Part shown: positions 1 to 11,993 of the stretch, in pieces
How positions within the stretch are numbered: position 1 is the first letter of the stretch
How the letters are laid out: the number at the start of each line of letters is the position of its first letter
Assembly (NCBI GenBank): GCA_024663395.1
Contig: JANFAH010000029.1
Span: forward strand, 744,001-808,000
DNA from: Pisolithus tinctorius
Taxonomy: Eukaryota; Basidiomycota; Agaricomycetes; Boletales; Pisolithaceae
Direction of reading: 5' to 3'
Length of the DNA: 64,000 bases
Notes under the pieces: generated by a model
Database searches by the model: none
Seen by the model: only the letters and a program-made list of their open reading frames with translations
Told to the model about the DNA's origin: nothing
Position numbers and translations under genes: made by a program

Positions 1-984
1 TGATCGTATTACCCATTTGCAAGTACGACATTCATGTATATGTTCGTTTTTGTGTCCCTAGATGTTCTGTACAATGTGATTCTCCCCCTTCCCATTCCAT
101 GCTACATGTTATGCGGTTCAAGTGATCGTCTTTTGCAGGTCCGTGTCGTGGTCCATCTTTTTTGCCTCACAATTCAGAAGTATACCTCCTTTTTGACCCT
201 GTAGCCCCTGCAAAAATCTGTCTGTTTCGAAATGTCAAATAAAAAAAATTCCTAACCAAGGACTGTCAAACTGCAAGCTTGGAATCCAGAGTCACTAGTC
301 ATAGAGCGGAGAAAAGGTGCGTGAATAACGAATAGCATTCGAAATAAGAGTATATACACAACTGCGGGCTTCAAAACCATTCTGCGCCTGTGAAGGGATT
401 TCCACGGGGGCGACTGTATATCATCCCCAAGACTGGGTACGTGTGCATCCACTGGTCCGCATGTTCCAAAGGACTTATTTGAACTCGCGCCCACTGGTGA
501 CGTTACCTGCGTGAGATTTCAATCAACCACACCATCCCCAACCGACAAGTAATGGTGTTTTGTGTGTGTGTGCTCGATCTTGAAAAACCAGTGGTCCGTT
601 TGCGGAACAAAGGCGGTCACTGCCTTCCAATACGCATCATACCTTGAGGCCTTATACCTTAAGGCCTTATGCCGTGCGCCTGCGACTCGTCAATGACCTC
701 GTTATGATGTGACGCAAGGCGTTTACTTGACGAGTCTCTGATGAACGTAAAGTGGCAAGGACAAAGATGTCATAGTTGGTCGTCTTCGTGTGGGCGGCCT
801 GTTATGCAGTGCCATGGCAAATGCACGGTGCCGGCAGTCCTCCCAGCCTTGCCCCAGCATTCTCCTGCGCTTCCTTATGTCTCCGTCGCAGGTAAACCCA
901 CCTGTCCTTCACGCGCTCCTTCAGCTAATAGCGGATTAGGGTCGCTCTCTATCTCGCTCTCCAATTAGGCGTGGGGTTGACGAT
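1..984. other. Gene-poor 5' edge; possible 3' flank of another GTPase copy
   Basis: I recognise no gene here. Bases about 1-270 resemble, with many differences, bases about 3050-3350, which lie downstream of the GTPase gene. Examples are the shared stretch around the 'cattcatgtatatgttcg' and 'acacattcatttttctg' segments and the 'gtcaaactgc' block. One reading is that a second GTPase copy ends just outside the window. The frame used by the GTPase first exon stays open upstream of 985, so part of its 5' end may lie in this stretch. Confidence 0.35.
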
Positions 985-2783
985 GTGGAAGGGGAGTCCT
1001 CCACGTTTGCGGCCGCCACCATCGTTTCAGCTCCTTTGGGCAATGCATCTGAATGCGATCCGTACGAGGATGATCGTCGCACACCGCTGAGAAGCAATTG
1101 GAATGTCAACACCTGGCTGGACAGGCTCCACTTGTTTCCCAGCACCCCTCGCGATGACACTACTGTCGACCACGAAAGCAGGTATGATAAAACGAGGGAG
1201 ATACTGCCGCCCCCTACATCACCCACTGAGGAAATCACCATTACCCCAGACGATATCGTCATTGCGTGCGTCCGTGTAGCTCACTCATGGATGCTGGACC
1301 TTAGTAATCAAAAACAGTGTCATGGGCCCCAGTGACTCGGGGAAGACCACAGTAAGCATCCCGCACATTTCTAAACATCCTCCTAAATGAATGTACCTAG
1401 TATATTGACCGCGCAGTCGGAAGACCCGATGTGGGCTGTGGATCGACTTCCTGCACAAAGGAAGTGCGCCCTGTCCGATATCCCCACTCCGATGACGGTC
1501 GCAACATTATCTTGGTTGATACACCGGGGTGCAATGATACATTCATGCCAGATTTCCAGGTTCTTGGGGAAATCACACAGTGGTTGAATGCGATGTAGGT
1601 AGTTTGCTTGGTTTAAAGCGATTCCAATTCTGATATCGTTGTAGCTACAGAAAAAACGTCAAATTGAGCGGCATCCTGTATTTCCATCGAATTTCGGACT
1701 ACAGAATTAGAGAAGCCCCGTCAAGGAGCTACCAAATCTTCAAAGAGCTTTGTGGCAGAGATACCTGCAAGAATGTCATATTCGTTACCACAATGTGGGA
1801 CGAAGTATCAGAAGAGGTTGGCTCGCAGCGTGAACAGGAACTGCAGTCTGATTTCTGGCGAGCAATGATCAAGTTGGGATCGACCACTCACCGCTTCGAA
1901 GGGACTGCCGAATCTGCTCGGAAAATAATCAACTCCGTCTCTATTTCACCGCCGGCTGAGCGGCGCCCACTTCAAATCCAGCGTGAAATGGTAGATAAAC
2001 ACCTACCACTTCACAAAACAGCTGCAGGGAGAACAATTTTAGATAGGCTTTTCAATCTCATGCCTCGTTCCGAGGGGATTTTCGCACGGATTAAAAAGGG
2101 TACGAAGAGAACGAGTTTTCGGACGCCGAGTGTCACCCTCACCTATGATCCCACCGATACCCAGCCCGTTGGGATGGGAATAAGCAGTTCCGGAGCTTGT
2201 AGCGTGCGAGGTTACCGGAGTGCTTTGACTCAGGTAATATTCACCTTGCAGGCCGCCGTTAGCGCGCCAGAACTTGTCCGTATCCATTACCCGATCGCTC
2301 CGTGTCTTGACATTGCTCTGTCCATTGAGGTAAGTGTGTCGGCGGCGTGATATCGAAAAGATTTGATGACCATTTTACTAGTCCATGCCGGAAACGCACC
2401 ACGCACTTTTTCAAGTTTTAGAGACTGCTATACCACTGATCAATGTGACCATTTACCGTGCAAAGGAGGCAAGGTTAACGCGAGATGTAAAGGCAGCAGT
2501 CGACGAGTTTGCAAAGTAAGAGGAGGATAAATGTCACATGCAATAACCTAATGGCCATGGCAGGGAAATGAACCATGTGCATGAAATCACCCAGGATCTC
2601 ACCAAAAGGACGCCTGAAGCACGACGTATCCTTCAATCGACAGATGCCCGTATTATTTCTTCCTGCGCAAAGTCGATACGGCTATTGCGCGAGGTCCTTT
2701 CAGTGCGTGCGAAGGTCTACCCACGTTGCTTGCAGCTGATGACTTCCGCAGTCGGCATCCTCCATAAAATACGACCTCCGTAG
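985..2783 (+). CDS. P-loop G-domain GTPase, six exons
   Basis: Exons inferred: 985-1265, 1318-1351, 1401-1594, 1645-2329, 2382-2515, 2564-2783. Every junction is GT-AG and keeps phase, giving 516 codons. Counting from 985, the Walker A/G1 motif GPSDSGKTT spans residues about 97-105, with exon 2 carrying it. The G3 motif DTPG is at about 145-148. The segment VIFVTTMWDEVSEEVG sits where the G4 strand is expected, followed by FWRAMIKLGS. The C-terminal third is helical and probably coiled coil. This matches the large families of G-domain P-loop proteins in mushroom genomes, which bind GTP and whose cellular roles are mostly unknown. The codon at 985 is GTG, so the true start is upstream and unresolved. 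No lesion is visible. Confidence 0.8.
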
Positions 2784-3661
2784 TGTGGATGACGGTTTGG
2801 GGGCCTTGAAGCGGGGCTTGGAGATTGTTGGTATTCTCTCGTTATCGGCCCCTCAGAGTGGTTATCTTAACAGTATCGATTAGGACAATTGCAGCTGTGG
2901 CATTCCCACAGAGCCGGAGCAAGCCCTCTCGCCATAAATGTTGGTTGTGACTTGGGAACGCGTGAATCTCTCACAAACACCATTGCTCCATCTCCATAAG
3001 CCGTATTACTGACAGATTCCCCGGTCCATCAGCGTTTAGTGTTCGTGGTCCCTTTCGTCATTCGCATGTATGATGTTCATACACATTCATTTTTCTGCCC
3101 CTAGTTGTGCTGCACAAAATCATGTTTCCACCTTACACGTGGTTGAGCTCCTTAAGTGACTTGACCATCATTCGTAGATTCGTGTTGCGGTCCCCCCCTT
3201 CCTACCTCACTTACCAAGAAAACACAACACATTTCTCCACAGACGCCGTAGCCACTGTAAATGTTTCCCTGTTTCGATTCGCAGATGTAAACAAAAGCAT
3301 TCCTAGCATGTATTTGTGTGCTACTTGGCTTGGTGTCAAACTGCGAGCTTTTCTGCCGCCGCCGGTAATATCCGAGCACTGTACACCTCGGCTTCAGCGC
3401 TTTCAGTTGCAAGGATGTGCGTGCGTGCACACTTAGCTTGACCGATGGCTCTGGAGTCTGAGCGCGAGCAACGAACAGAAAGGTAAGGTCATGGGAAATC
3501 GCTAGTTCGTCAATCCTAGCTACTAACAACGCTGCGCGATTCCACGTTTCGACCCAATCTATGTAAGAGGACAAGGCGTCTATTTTCACAAGCTGTGTAT
3601 GGTTCGAAGAAGCATACAGCACGCGGGTCCGCCATGAAGTTCCTGTTGTTTTCATACCATC
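2784..3661. other. Intergenic, no gene recognised
   Basis: Minus-strand and plus-strand open frames exist here, the longest being 3152-3655 on the minus strand. None shows a recognisable domain, and no splice-consistent extension was found. The first half resembles the start of the window, as noted for 1-984. Confidence 0.4.
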
Positions 3662-5011
3662 ATGTTGGTCTCTGAGGCGCTTTTGCGGATCTTTCTTCGC
3701 CTACCAAAGTTATTCATCACCATCGCCAAACGATGCTCCTCAACAAGTCTACATTTATTGCGATGCCTCTTGTCATTTTGGAACTCGATCATCCAGAAGC
3801 GGAAACGAACGCATCTACCGGGGATTGACGCAGATAGAGGTCCTGCTTCGACAGAACGCGTAGATAGCGGGAAGGAAGGTGGGGAGGGAGATGCCAGTAC
3901 TGGCAGTGCGACCACCGCGTACTCCCGGGGTGAAGGCTCCGTCCCGGGTAATACACCCACACTACCCAGCTTCAATACGGTGCGCCGCTTGATTGGTTGA
4001 GGAATTTAATAGCCTGATGCCGGTGTCAAGCCCGCAGTCGGGCCGCCTGTGGAGGGTGGGGTTTCAACCTTGAGCGTTATGCAATCCAGCCTACCAAGTG
4101 ATACGAACCTCAATCGCAATCACTACCCGCCAGTGCAAACATGTGGAGATTGGTACGTGAGATGCGATCGTTTTATCATCGCTGCTGTAGTAACCCCTGT
4201 GATACCTAAGCATGCACTGCTGCAAACCTCCGCTTAGACAATCTCTCTTTACAAGAAGTTCGTTATATGGCCTAATTTACATGTTGATGTTTCTCGATCA
4301 TCCTGGCTTCATCGAGCGCTCGCTCAAAGCTACACAGCATCATCATAAAACGAACGTCGACGAATGGAAAGAGTTTTGGAAAACGTTCCAAAAAGACGTC
4401 GGGAACATTAACTTGCTTGTAAGCTAGCCACAGGTGTGATGTATGCATTCGCTAATAACCTTTTTTCTTGCAGGCGACCGTACTGCTGGCTGGGAATGCC
4501 AATTTCCTGAATATCACCAATCAACATGGGTTGTCTTACTGGCCTCAGAAGCTGAGCTATGTATCTCTCGTGGCTGCATTGGGTAGTATTTTGATGGGGT
4601 TGGCGGTCCGGAACCCGAGGTTCTTTGTGAGTTATTAATAGTCTTGGTTTTGTGGTCAATCTAGTTGAAATGAAATCCAGACTGCTTACTCGGCGTTTTA
4701 CTTCCAAGTCATGGTATTGGTATTGGGGTTTCCGTTCGAGCTCTTCCTATACAGGTGCGTGAAGAGCGCTTTGTTCGACATCGCCGTTCACGTGTTTGTT
4801 TGGTAGCATCATTCTGTTCATTGCTGCACTCATCGTGCACCTCAGCATTAATGCAGCAAAGCTCCAGATTTATGCGGCCGTTGCTATCATGGGCGTCGTG
4901 ATCATATGTCTCTTTTTGTATTGGCTTGTCACGGAGCCATTAGATGGCTGGCAGTTTTTGCCCCAAGAGTGTAAGAGTCGTGGGACTGAGGAGCCTTCGC
5001 AAAACGCGTGA
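3662..5011 (+). CDS. Membrane-family protein A (agaricomycete multi-pass family), intact
   Basis: Exons: 3662-3979, 4013-4152, 4211-4418, 4474-4626, 4681-4754, 4807-5011; 365 residues with all phases consistent. Exon 1 encodes the family N-terminal module (ALLRIFLRLPKLF, then AKRCSSTSLHLLR) and a Gly/Ser/Glu-rich linker. Exon 3 holds a first hydrophobic helix and a Trp-rich charged segment (EWKEFWKTFQKDV). Exon 4 holds the hallmark ATVLLAGNANFL, followed by YVSLVAALGSILMGLAV. Exons 5-6 carry three more helices, ending with LFLYWLVTEPL. About six membrane segments are predicted. The family is recognisable as a common uncharacterised agaricomycete family; no biochemical role is known to me. A is the most diverged plus-strand copy in the cluster and has no partner gene directly downstream. 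Confidence 0.8.
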
Positions 5012-5812
5012 GCGCCTCTAGTGGAAGGAAGGATCTTGGGATGAGGTTGCTGGCTAGGTCGTACAGCTTTCGTTTGATTTCTTCGTACGGTGAAAGTAAT
5101 ATCCTTTTACATGATTGATACCCTGAAATGTATTGTAGGTGGCTCTAGTTCTACATGCAATGCTTTGTGTTGGGAAATGTGGCCGGAGGCTGCTTCTTCG
5201 GATCTGGACCTCACCTAAGTCGCTTTGCAACTGTCGTATGGTGTTGATATGCACCCAGTTATTCTTGGTTGCAACTTGTTCGACGCCACTGGGCCGATCA
5301 CGAATGCCCGGGGGAGCGTCGCTCTTTCCTCAACCTGCGATAATGTCTGCTTCGAGGGAATCTATGACCCACGATCGGGCACGGTCCACGGGTGAGACTT
5401 TCTATCGAATCCCCCCTGTGAATTTCTTTTCGTCTCGTTTCAAGTCTTCTGCAGGAAAACAACCAGTTCTCTCCAGTTGGAGGATCGCTTCGGTAGATCA
5501 TATGCAGCAACAAGTCATTATATGGCAAGTGATGATGCATCAAACTTGTTTAACGAGCATTCTATTAGCTGCAAGCAGAGAAGTCAGAGAGACGTTCGTT
5601 TACGATGCACTGGAGGCTTTCCAAGTCGCCCATGATCCTTAAAATTGTGTCAGACCGTCCTCGTTGGGCACAGGGATGAAAGAAAGTACCACAGTTGACG
5701 ATTCATTCATCCCTTCTCCAACGAGCTACATCGCGAACAGCGACCCATGGACAACCTGTTTTCATGAGGAGATCATTCCCTACCTCAGCACTTTCACAAG
5801 ATCTGCAACGTA
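5012..5812. other. Intergenic, no gene recognised
   Basis: A 167-codon open frame at 5139-5642 (plus) has no recognisable motif, no matching paralogue in the window and no family resemblance. I do not call it a gene. Confidence 0.4.
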
Positions 5813-6353
5813 GTCGTAGAACTACCACACGGATACTTTGAGTGAAGAGGGAACAATTCACAACGTCAACAACTGGCTGTTGCATCCGAAACATATCCCT
5901 AACAATCAGGCCGCCAGAGTCTTCGGTAAAAAAAGATAGTCATGTTACTTGAATAATTTGAATAAAGAACGGCAATCAGCAACCAATCGTAGAAATAAAC
6001 CATACAAGAGGCGGATTTCATAACGTCAGATCCTAGCCGTTTTCGTGCTCGCGGTCCTTCGCAAACCTCCATGCATCTGGGCAGGATGTAGTGTCAGTGC
6101 AAGTAGGACTGATAGGCCGAGTACTGACTTTGTTCGGCAAGCGCTTGGGAGGCATGATACGTTGTCAAGACAGGGGACATATTTCCTTACTCTTTGAAAA
6201 CTCCAAGTGCTCGAACATCCCAGTCTTTCTCAGTAAAAGCAGACATGAAACGCCTGATGAACTGACTGTAAGCATAAACAACAACTCGACATTCAAAAAC
6301 CGTTATAAGACCTGAAAGCTTACGAACATGCACAGTATGCGAGGAGGGGTGCT

Positions 6354-6629
6354 TTAGAACCCACCTGCAACCCACATCCAGCCCACTGTTATGTGGGAGG
6401 CTGTATGCATGATTACGTCTGCACTTTTGACTACCACATCGAACACTCCTTCCTGAGTCTCTAAGTCAGTCTGACGGGTGCTTGTTTTGCCATTTGCGGG
6501 ATAAACCTTGGTTATGCCCTCTACAACAATGATTTCAAGTTTGCCAGATGCGCAGTTCGCGAAGTTGTCCTCTCCTTTCTTCATAGAACGAAAGGCCGCC
6601 AACGGAATATCCGTGTTCGAGGAGGTCAT
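6354..6629 (-). CDS. Hypothetical protein, copy 1 (C-terminal exon)
   Basis: The ATG-started frame begins MTSSNTDIPLA and includes LEIIVVEGITKVYPANG. It is a diverged paralogue of 9813-10157, so the frame is conserved between duplicates, which favours real coding. Further upstream on the same strand (about 6809-6960) a short hydrophobic frame (VFGYKVFATGIASTAA) also has a counterpart near 10,380-10,476, suggesting an upstream membrane exon. I do not recognise the family. The gene lies head to head with membrane gene B. Confidence 0.35.
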   Translation of the reverse strand: MTSSNTDIPLAAFRSMKKGEDNFANCASGKLEIIVVEGITKVYPANGKTSTRQTDLETQEGVFDVVVKSADVIMHTASHITVGWMWVAGGF

Positions 6630-7123
6630 GAACGACCCACATGGCTATCTCAATTGTTGATCATTTGACTCGGGAGTCGGGGATTGGTGGGGCCACCGAG
6701 CCAAGTGGTCGACAGGGTAGCTTGTCGTTGCTGGGGGGGAGCCGCCACATGTAGCCGGTGTTGCAGGTTGTTGAAAACGACAACTGTAACAACTAACCAC
6801 CGATGTTGTCAGATTGGACACGCGGCTGTGCTTGCAATTCCCGTCGCAAACACCTTGTAACCGAAGACCATGCTGGACACGCCATGGCATCTGTAGCACG
6901 AAACAGAAACACGAACGGGCGACCAGTAACACGTGTCATCTTCAGTAGGACTCGAGGCATTACCATGAGCATGACTTACGCAATCTTCGGGATCTAGGGT
7001 TATGACAAGGGCAGACAAGGGCAGTACAACGGTTATTGTGTTTAGGTGACGTTGATGTTGTTCGTTTACATCCTGTGGCCTCAAGACATGCGGACATCGT
7101 GCTCGTGGTTCTGAATAACCATC

Positions 7124-8454
7124 ATGTCTGTCGCTGAAACGCTCCTGCGCATGCTCATTCGCTTTCCGAAACTACTCATCGCCACTGTCAAACGATGCTC
7201 TTCGACAGCTTTACATTTGCTACGCTACCTTTTCTCGCTATGGAACGCGTCGGTTCAGAAGGGGAAACGAAAGTATTCTTTGGAAGATAACACAGATAAT
7301 ATCTCTCCCTCGAAGTTGCATGAGGAGAAAGATGGGGGGGCAGGTGTCCACGTTGAGAGCGCAATTGCATTATGCTCCGAGGATGAAGGCTCGGCATTGG
7401 CGCCTACATCACGTGGAACGGAGACAGTGAGCAGCTTTCTTGACAAAATGTATCTTCATGACCTGATGTTGGCGTCAAGCCCGCACCTCTGCTGTCTGCC
7501 GAGGGTAGAGGTTCCACCTTGAGCACTCTGCGACCTAGCGGCACGACTCTGCTCGAGCCTAACCGCACAGATCGTCCACCAACGCAAGCGACTGATCAGA
7601 GCCAGTATGTGACACCTGGGTATTAATCACGGCGTCCAGACTGACCCTGTCAAATTCAAGTTTACAGGTCTGCGCACCTCCCCTCAAGAATCTAAAAGAG
7701 CTGTTCACAAGAGCATCATTGTATAATTTGCTTTGCATGCTGATGTTCCTCGATCATCCTGGATTTGTCGAGCGCTCCCTCAAAGGCACCCAATATCGTC
7801 GTAAGACTGATATCAACAAGTGGATGGCTTTTTGGGAGGCGTTCCAAAAAGACGTCGAGAATATCAATCTGCTGGTAAATTGAGCCGTGAGTATGACACG
7901 TGTATCCGTTACTAAGCCCTTTTTTGCTGCAGGCTACCGTGCTACTGAGCGGGAATGTCAGCTTCCTGGCTATCATTACCAACAACGGATTATCGTACTG
8001 GCCCCAAAGGTTGAGCTATGTGTCACTCGTGGCTGCGTTGGGGAGTATCTTGATGGGACTGGCAGTTCGGACCCCGAGATTCTTCGTGAGTGATCGTAAA
8101 GCTTGGTTCCGTAGTCGATCCCGTTGAACTAGCATCCAGACAGCCTACACGCCGTTTTACTTCCAAGTGATGGTATTGGTACTAGGGTTCCCATTCGAGC
8201 TCTTCCTATACAGGTGCGTAGGAAGTGCGCTTCACTAGATATCACCATTCACGAGCACGTTTTATAGCATTATTCTTTTTATTGCTGCGCTCATTGTACA
8301 CTTCAGCATCAACGCGGCGATGCTACAGATTTATGCAGCCATTGTTATCATGGGCCTTGTGATCGTATGCCTCTTCTTATACTGGCTTGTTACGGAGCCT
8401 TTAGAGGGTAGGAAGGGCTCCGAGGAGGGTACAACTCGTGGAGGTCAGGTTTAG
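7124..8454 (+). CDS. Membrane-family protein B (B-type), intact
   Basis: Exons: 7124-7426, 7480-7604, 7661-7874, 7933-8085, 8140-8213, 8268-8454; 351 residues, phases consistent. The N-terminal module reads MSVAETLLRMLIRFPKLL, then KRCSSTALHLLRYLFSLW. It is followed by an acidic/Ser-rich linker, the exon 3 helix with LDHPGFVERSLKG, the exon 4 hallmark ATVLLSGNVSFLAI plus SLVAALGSILMGLAV, and three further helices ending LFLYWLVTEPLEG. It is nearly identical to gene C, 3,540 bp downstream, so the duplication is recent. A D-type partner starts 245 bp after its stop but is truncated. Role unknown; a multi-pass membrane location is inferred. Confidence 0.85.
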
Positions 8455-8698
8455 CTTGCTGATGAGCACATCTTCGATAGATACCTCAAGGTAACCTTGT
8501 TCCTTACTGAGTAGTGTGACCCTTATGGAAAACATTTCCCTGGGCTGTGAGAACTGAAAGCTAAACTACGTTAGTATGGCCGAACGGTGGACCCACATGG
8601 TATGTGCGTTAGTACATATTAGTGTAGAACAATATGCTCGCGTTGCAACCGGGCAGCTCGTGCTCACATTGTAGTCTTTGGTTAGCGCGCGAACCGGT

Positions 8699-9270
8699 AT
8701 GGTTGTCCCAGCGCTCATTCGAATCTTTGGTCGCTTTCCGAAGTTCTTTACTGCTATTGCCAAACGATGCTCGACGACAATTTTACATTTGCTGCGTGAC
8801 TTCTGGACCGACGCATTCCAGCACGAGAAGAGGTGGTTTCTCGTGCTGGAATGCGTCGGTCCAGAAAGTCCATGGAAAATGGCACACGAAATGGCCTTGC
8901 TTCGACTGCGTCCAGTACGGATAGCGTGACTTAAGTCATGCAGGTAGAGAACGACAGCGGCATCAAGCCCGCCACCATACCGTGTTCTGAGGCCAGTGGC
9001 GTCAGTGGGGGCTCCGTCCTGCACCACACACAAGTTATGCCGCGGAGCACTGCGAAGCATCAGACGTCGTTCGAGAGTAGTACGGTGCGCCGCTTTCCCG
9101 ACATTGCCATGATGTTGAGTTTGATGTCAGCTTCAAGCCCGCGACTATCGCGCGCCCAGAGGTCGGCGACGCGAGTGGGCAGGCCTTCCCGCTAAACACC
9201 GTGAGTGATGATGTCGAACTCTGCCCTCACAATGTTCTCCCCCAAGCATGTGTGCAGCGGTACGTAGGAC
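8699..9270 (+). pseudogene. D-type membrane gene, 3'-truncated, with inverted duplication in exon 1
   Basis: Starts MVVPALIRIFGRFPKFF like gene D. It holds exon 1 and exon 2 equivalents only. The sequence is lost after the intron 2 donor (gtacgtaggactccc), where the tandem unit ends. A 29-bp inverted duplication at 8801-8866 replaces the codons after LHLLR and shifts the frame. Exons 3-6 are absent, so no membrane body can be made. Confidence 0.85.
8801..8866. repeat. Perfect 29-bp inverted repeat with 8-nt loop
   Basis: Left arm 8801-8829 and right arm 8838-8866 are exact reverse complements, separated by gaggtggt. The right arm matches the ancestral exon 1 sequence seen in genes D and E (the WNA.. 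QK region). The left arm is therefore a new inverted copy replacing about six bases. Confidence 0.95.
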
Positions 9271-9812
9271 TCCCAAGAGTCGTAGAACTACCGCATGGAT
9301 ATTTTGAGTGAAGAGGGGACAGTCCACATCGTTGACAACTGACTGTTGCATCCGAAACATATCCCTAACAATCAGGCCGCCATAATCTTCGGTAGAAAAA
9401 GATGATCACATTACTCAAAGAATCGGAATAAGGAAAGGTGATCAGCAACCAAGCGGATGGCTCGCTCTGAAATAAACTATACAAGAGGCGGATTTCGTGA
9501 TGTCAGATCCTAGCCGTTCGTGCTCGTGGTCCTTCGCAAACCTCCAATCATCTAGGCAGGATAGTATCAGCGCAAGTAGAACTACTAGGCCGAGCACTGA
9601 CTTTGTTCGGCAAGCACTTCGGAGGCATGATACGTCGCCAAGACAGGGGTCTTATTTCCTTGCTCATTGAAGATTTCAAGTGCTTGAACATCCCGGTGTT
9701 TCTCAGTAAAAACAATAAAGGCAGACATGATGCGCCTGATGGTTTGACATAAGTGTAAGCAACGACTCGTTATTCAAAAAAAAAATGGCGATTCGTCCCC
9801 TTGTGAGACAAC

Positions 9813-10157
9813 TCACCCATACTTGAGAGCACTCTGGAGAAGCCGAACTGCTCCTTTTTTGGCAGAGTCTAAATGACCTGAAAGCTCACGAACTGCAACC
9901 TGCATCCAGCCCGCTGTTATGGGGGAGGCTGTTTGCGTGGTTGCGTCTGTGCCTTTGACTACCACATCGAACGCCCCCTCCAGAGTCTCTAAGTCAGTCT
10001 GACTGGAATTCGTTTCGCCATTCACGAGATAGACCTTAGTCATGCCCTCTACAACAATGGTTTCAAGTTCGCCAGATGCGCGGTTCGCGAAGTCGTCCTT
10101 TCCCTTCCCCGCAGAACGAATGACGCCCAACGGAATATCCGTGTTCGAGGAGGTCAT
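9813..10157 (-). CDS. Hypothetical protein, copy 2 (C-terminal exon)
   Basis: 114-codon ATG frame beginning MTSSNTDIPLGVIRSAG and containing LETIVVEGMTKVYLVNGE. It is paralogous to 6354-6629, with both open over the shared region. A frame at 10267-10476 on the same strand (VFGYSVLAKGIASTAM, then CAIGISLL) is a likely upstream exon with a membrane helix, but I could not fix the join. Family unknown. Confidence 0.35.
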   Translation of the reverse strand: MTSSNTDIPLGVIRSAGKGKDDFANRASGELETIVVEGMTKVYLVNGETNSSQTDLETLEGAFDVVVKGTDATTQTASPITAGWMQVAVRELSGHLDSAKKGAVRLLQSALKYG

Positions 10158-10663
10158 GAACGACCCACATAGCTATCTCAATTGTTGATCTTTTGACTTG
10201 GGAGTCGGGGATGGGCGCGGCCTCCGAGCCGGGTGGTCGGCGGGGTAGCTTGTCGCTGGGTGAGGTTCACCACACGTAGCCGGCTGTTGCAAGTTGTTGC
10301 TTGTCGAATCGAGAAGCGACAACCGTAAGCTGCACTGAAGAATCTAACAAACAACAAGGAGATAACAAGGAAATGCCAATCGCACACATGGCTGTGCTGG
10401 CAATCCCCTTCGCTAACACACTGTAGCCGAAGACCACGGTGGACACGCGTGCATCTGTAGCATGGAACAAAAACATGAACGCGTGTCATCTTCGGTAGGA
10501 CTCGAGGCATCACCACGAGCATGACTTATGCAATCTTCGGGGCTTAGGGTTATGACAAGGGCAGCACAACGGTTGTTGTGTTCAGGTGACGTGGATGTTA
10601 TTCGTTCACATCCCGTGGTCTCAAGGCGTGCGGACATCGTGCTCGTTGTTCTGAATAACCATC

Positions 10664-11993
10664 ATGTCGGTCGCTGAAACGCTCCTGCGCATGCTCATTC
10701 GCTTTCCAAAACTACTCATCGCCACTGTCAAACGATGCTCTTCGACAGCTTTACATTTGCTACGCTACCTTTTCTCGCTATGGAACGCGTCGGTTCAGAA
10801 GGGGAAAAGGAAGTATTCTTTGGAAGATAATACAGATAATATCTCTCCCTCGAAGTTGCATAGGGAGAAAGATGGCGGGGCAGGTATCCACGTTGAGAGC
10901 GCAACTGCATTATGCTCCGAGGATGAAGGCTCGGCATTAAGACTTACACCACGTGGAACGGAGACAGTGAGCAGCTTTCTTGACAAAATGTATCTCATGA
11001 CCTGATGTCGGCGTCAAGTCCGCACCCCTGCTGTCTGCCGAGGATAGAGGTTCCACCTTGAGCATTCCGCGACCCAGCAGCACGACTCTGCTCGACCCTA
11101 ACCACACAAATCATCCACCAACGCAAGCGACTGATCAGAGCCAGTATGTGACACTTGAGTACTAATCACGGTGTCCAGACTGACTCTGTCAAATTCAAGT
11201 TTACAGGTCTGCGCGCCTCCCCTCAAGAATCTGAAAGAGCTGTTCACAAGAACATCATTGTATAATTTGCTTTGCATGCTGACGTTCCTCGATCATCCTG
11301 GATTTGTCGAGCGCTCCCTCAAAGGTACACAATATCATCGTAAGACTGATATCAACAAGTGGAAGGCTTTCTGGGAGACTTTCCAAAAAGACGTTGAGAA
11401 TATCAATCTGCTGGTAAATCGGGCCATGAGTGTAACATGTGTATCCGGGACTAAGCCCTTTTTTGCCGCAGGCTACCGTGCTACTGAGCGGGAATGTCAG
11501 CTTCCTGGCTATCATTACCAATAACGGATTATCGTACTGGCCCCAACGGTTGAGCTATGTGTCGCTCGTGGCTGCGTTGGGAAGTATCTTGATGGGACTG
11601 GCAGTTCGGACCCCGAGATTCTTCGTGAGTGGTCATAAAGCTTGATTCCGTAGTCGATCCCGTTGAACTGGTAACCAGACAGCTTACACGTCGTTTTACT
11701 TCCAATGTATGGTATTGGTACTAGGGTTCCCATTCGAGCTCTTCCTATACAGGTGCGTAGGAAGTACGCTTCACTAGATATCACCATTCACGAGCACGTT
11801 TTATAGCATTATTCTTTTTATTGCTGCGCTCATTGTGCACTTCAGCATTAACGCGGCGATGCTACAGATTTATGCAGCCATCGTAATCATGGGCCTTGTG
11901 ATCGTATGCCTCTTTTTATACTGGCTTATTACGGAGCCTTTAGAGGGTAGGGAGGTCCGCGAGGAGGGTACAGCTCGTGGAGGTCAGGTTTAG
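10664..11993 (+). CDS. Membrane-family protein C (B-type), intact
   Basis: Exons: 10664-10966, 11019-11143, 11200-11413, 11472-11624, 11679-11752, 11807-11993; 351 residues, identical architecture and exon lengths to gene B. The hallmark ATVLLSGNVSFLAI is in exon 4 and the terminal LFLYWLITEPLEG in exon 6. Differences from B lie mainly in the exon 1 linker and are few. Its D-type partner, gene D, begins 246 bp after the stop, preserving the B-type/D-type pairing seen repeatedly in this window. Confidence 0.85.

Larger units (their letters stand above)
5813..9282 (+). repeat. Tandem duplication unit 1 (about 3.47 kb)
   Basis: From 'agtcgtagaactacc' near 5813 the sequence runs in parallel with 9281 onwards. 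The order is hypothetical minus-strand ORF, membrane gene B, then the first part of a D-type gene. The unit ends inside intron 2 of the truncated D-type copy, where the sequence jumps back to the unit start. Confidence 0.8.

Noticed and set aside
3152..3655. 167-codon minus-strand open frame
   Set aside because: Protein-like in part, but no motif, paralogue or splice support; it overlaps non-coding flank shared with the window start.
5139..5642. 167-codon plus-strand open frame
   Set aside because: No recognisable domain and no counterpart in the duplicated units.
8566..9060. 164-codon minus-strand open frame
   Set aside because: It is the antisense shadow of the truncated D-type copy, lengthened by the palindrome.
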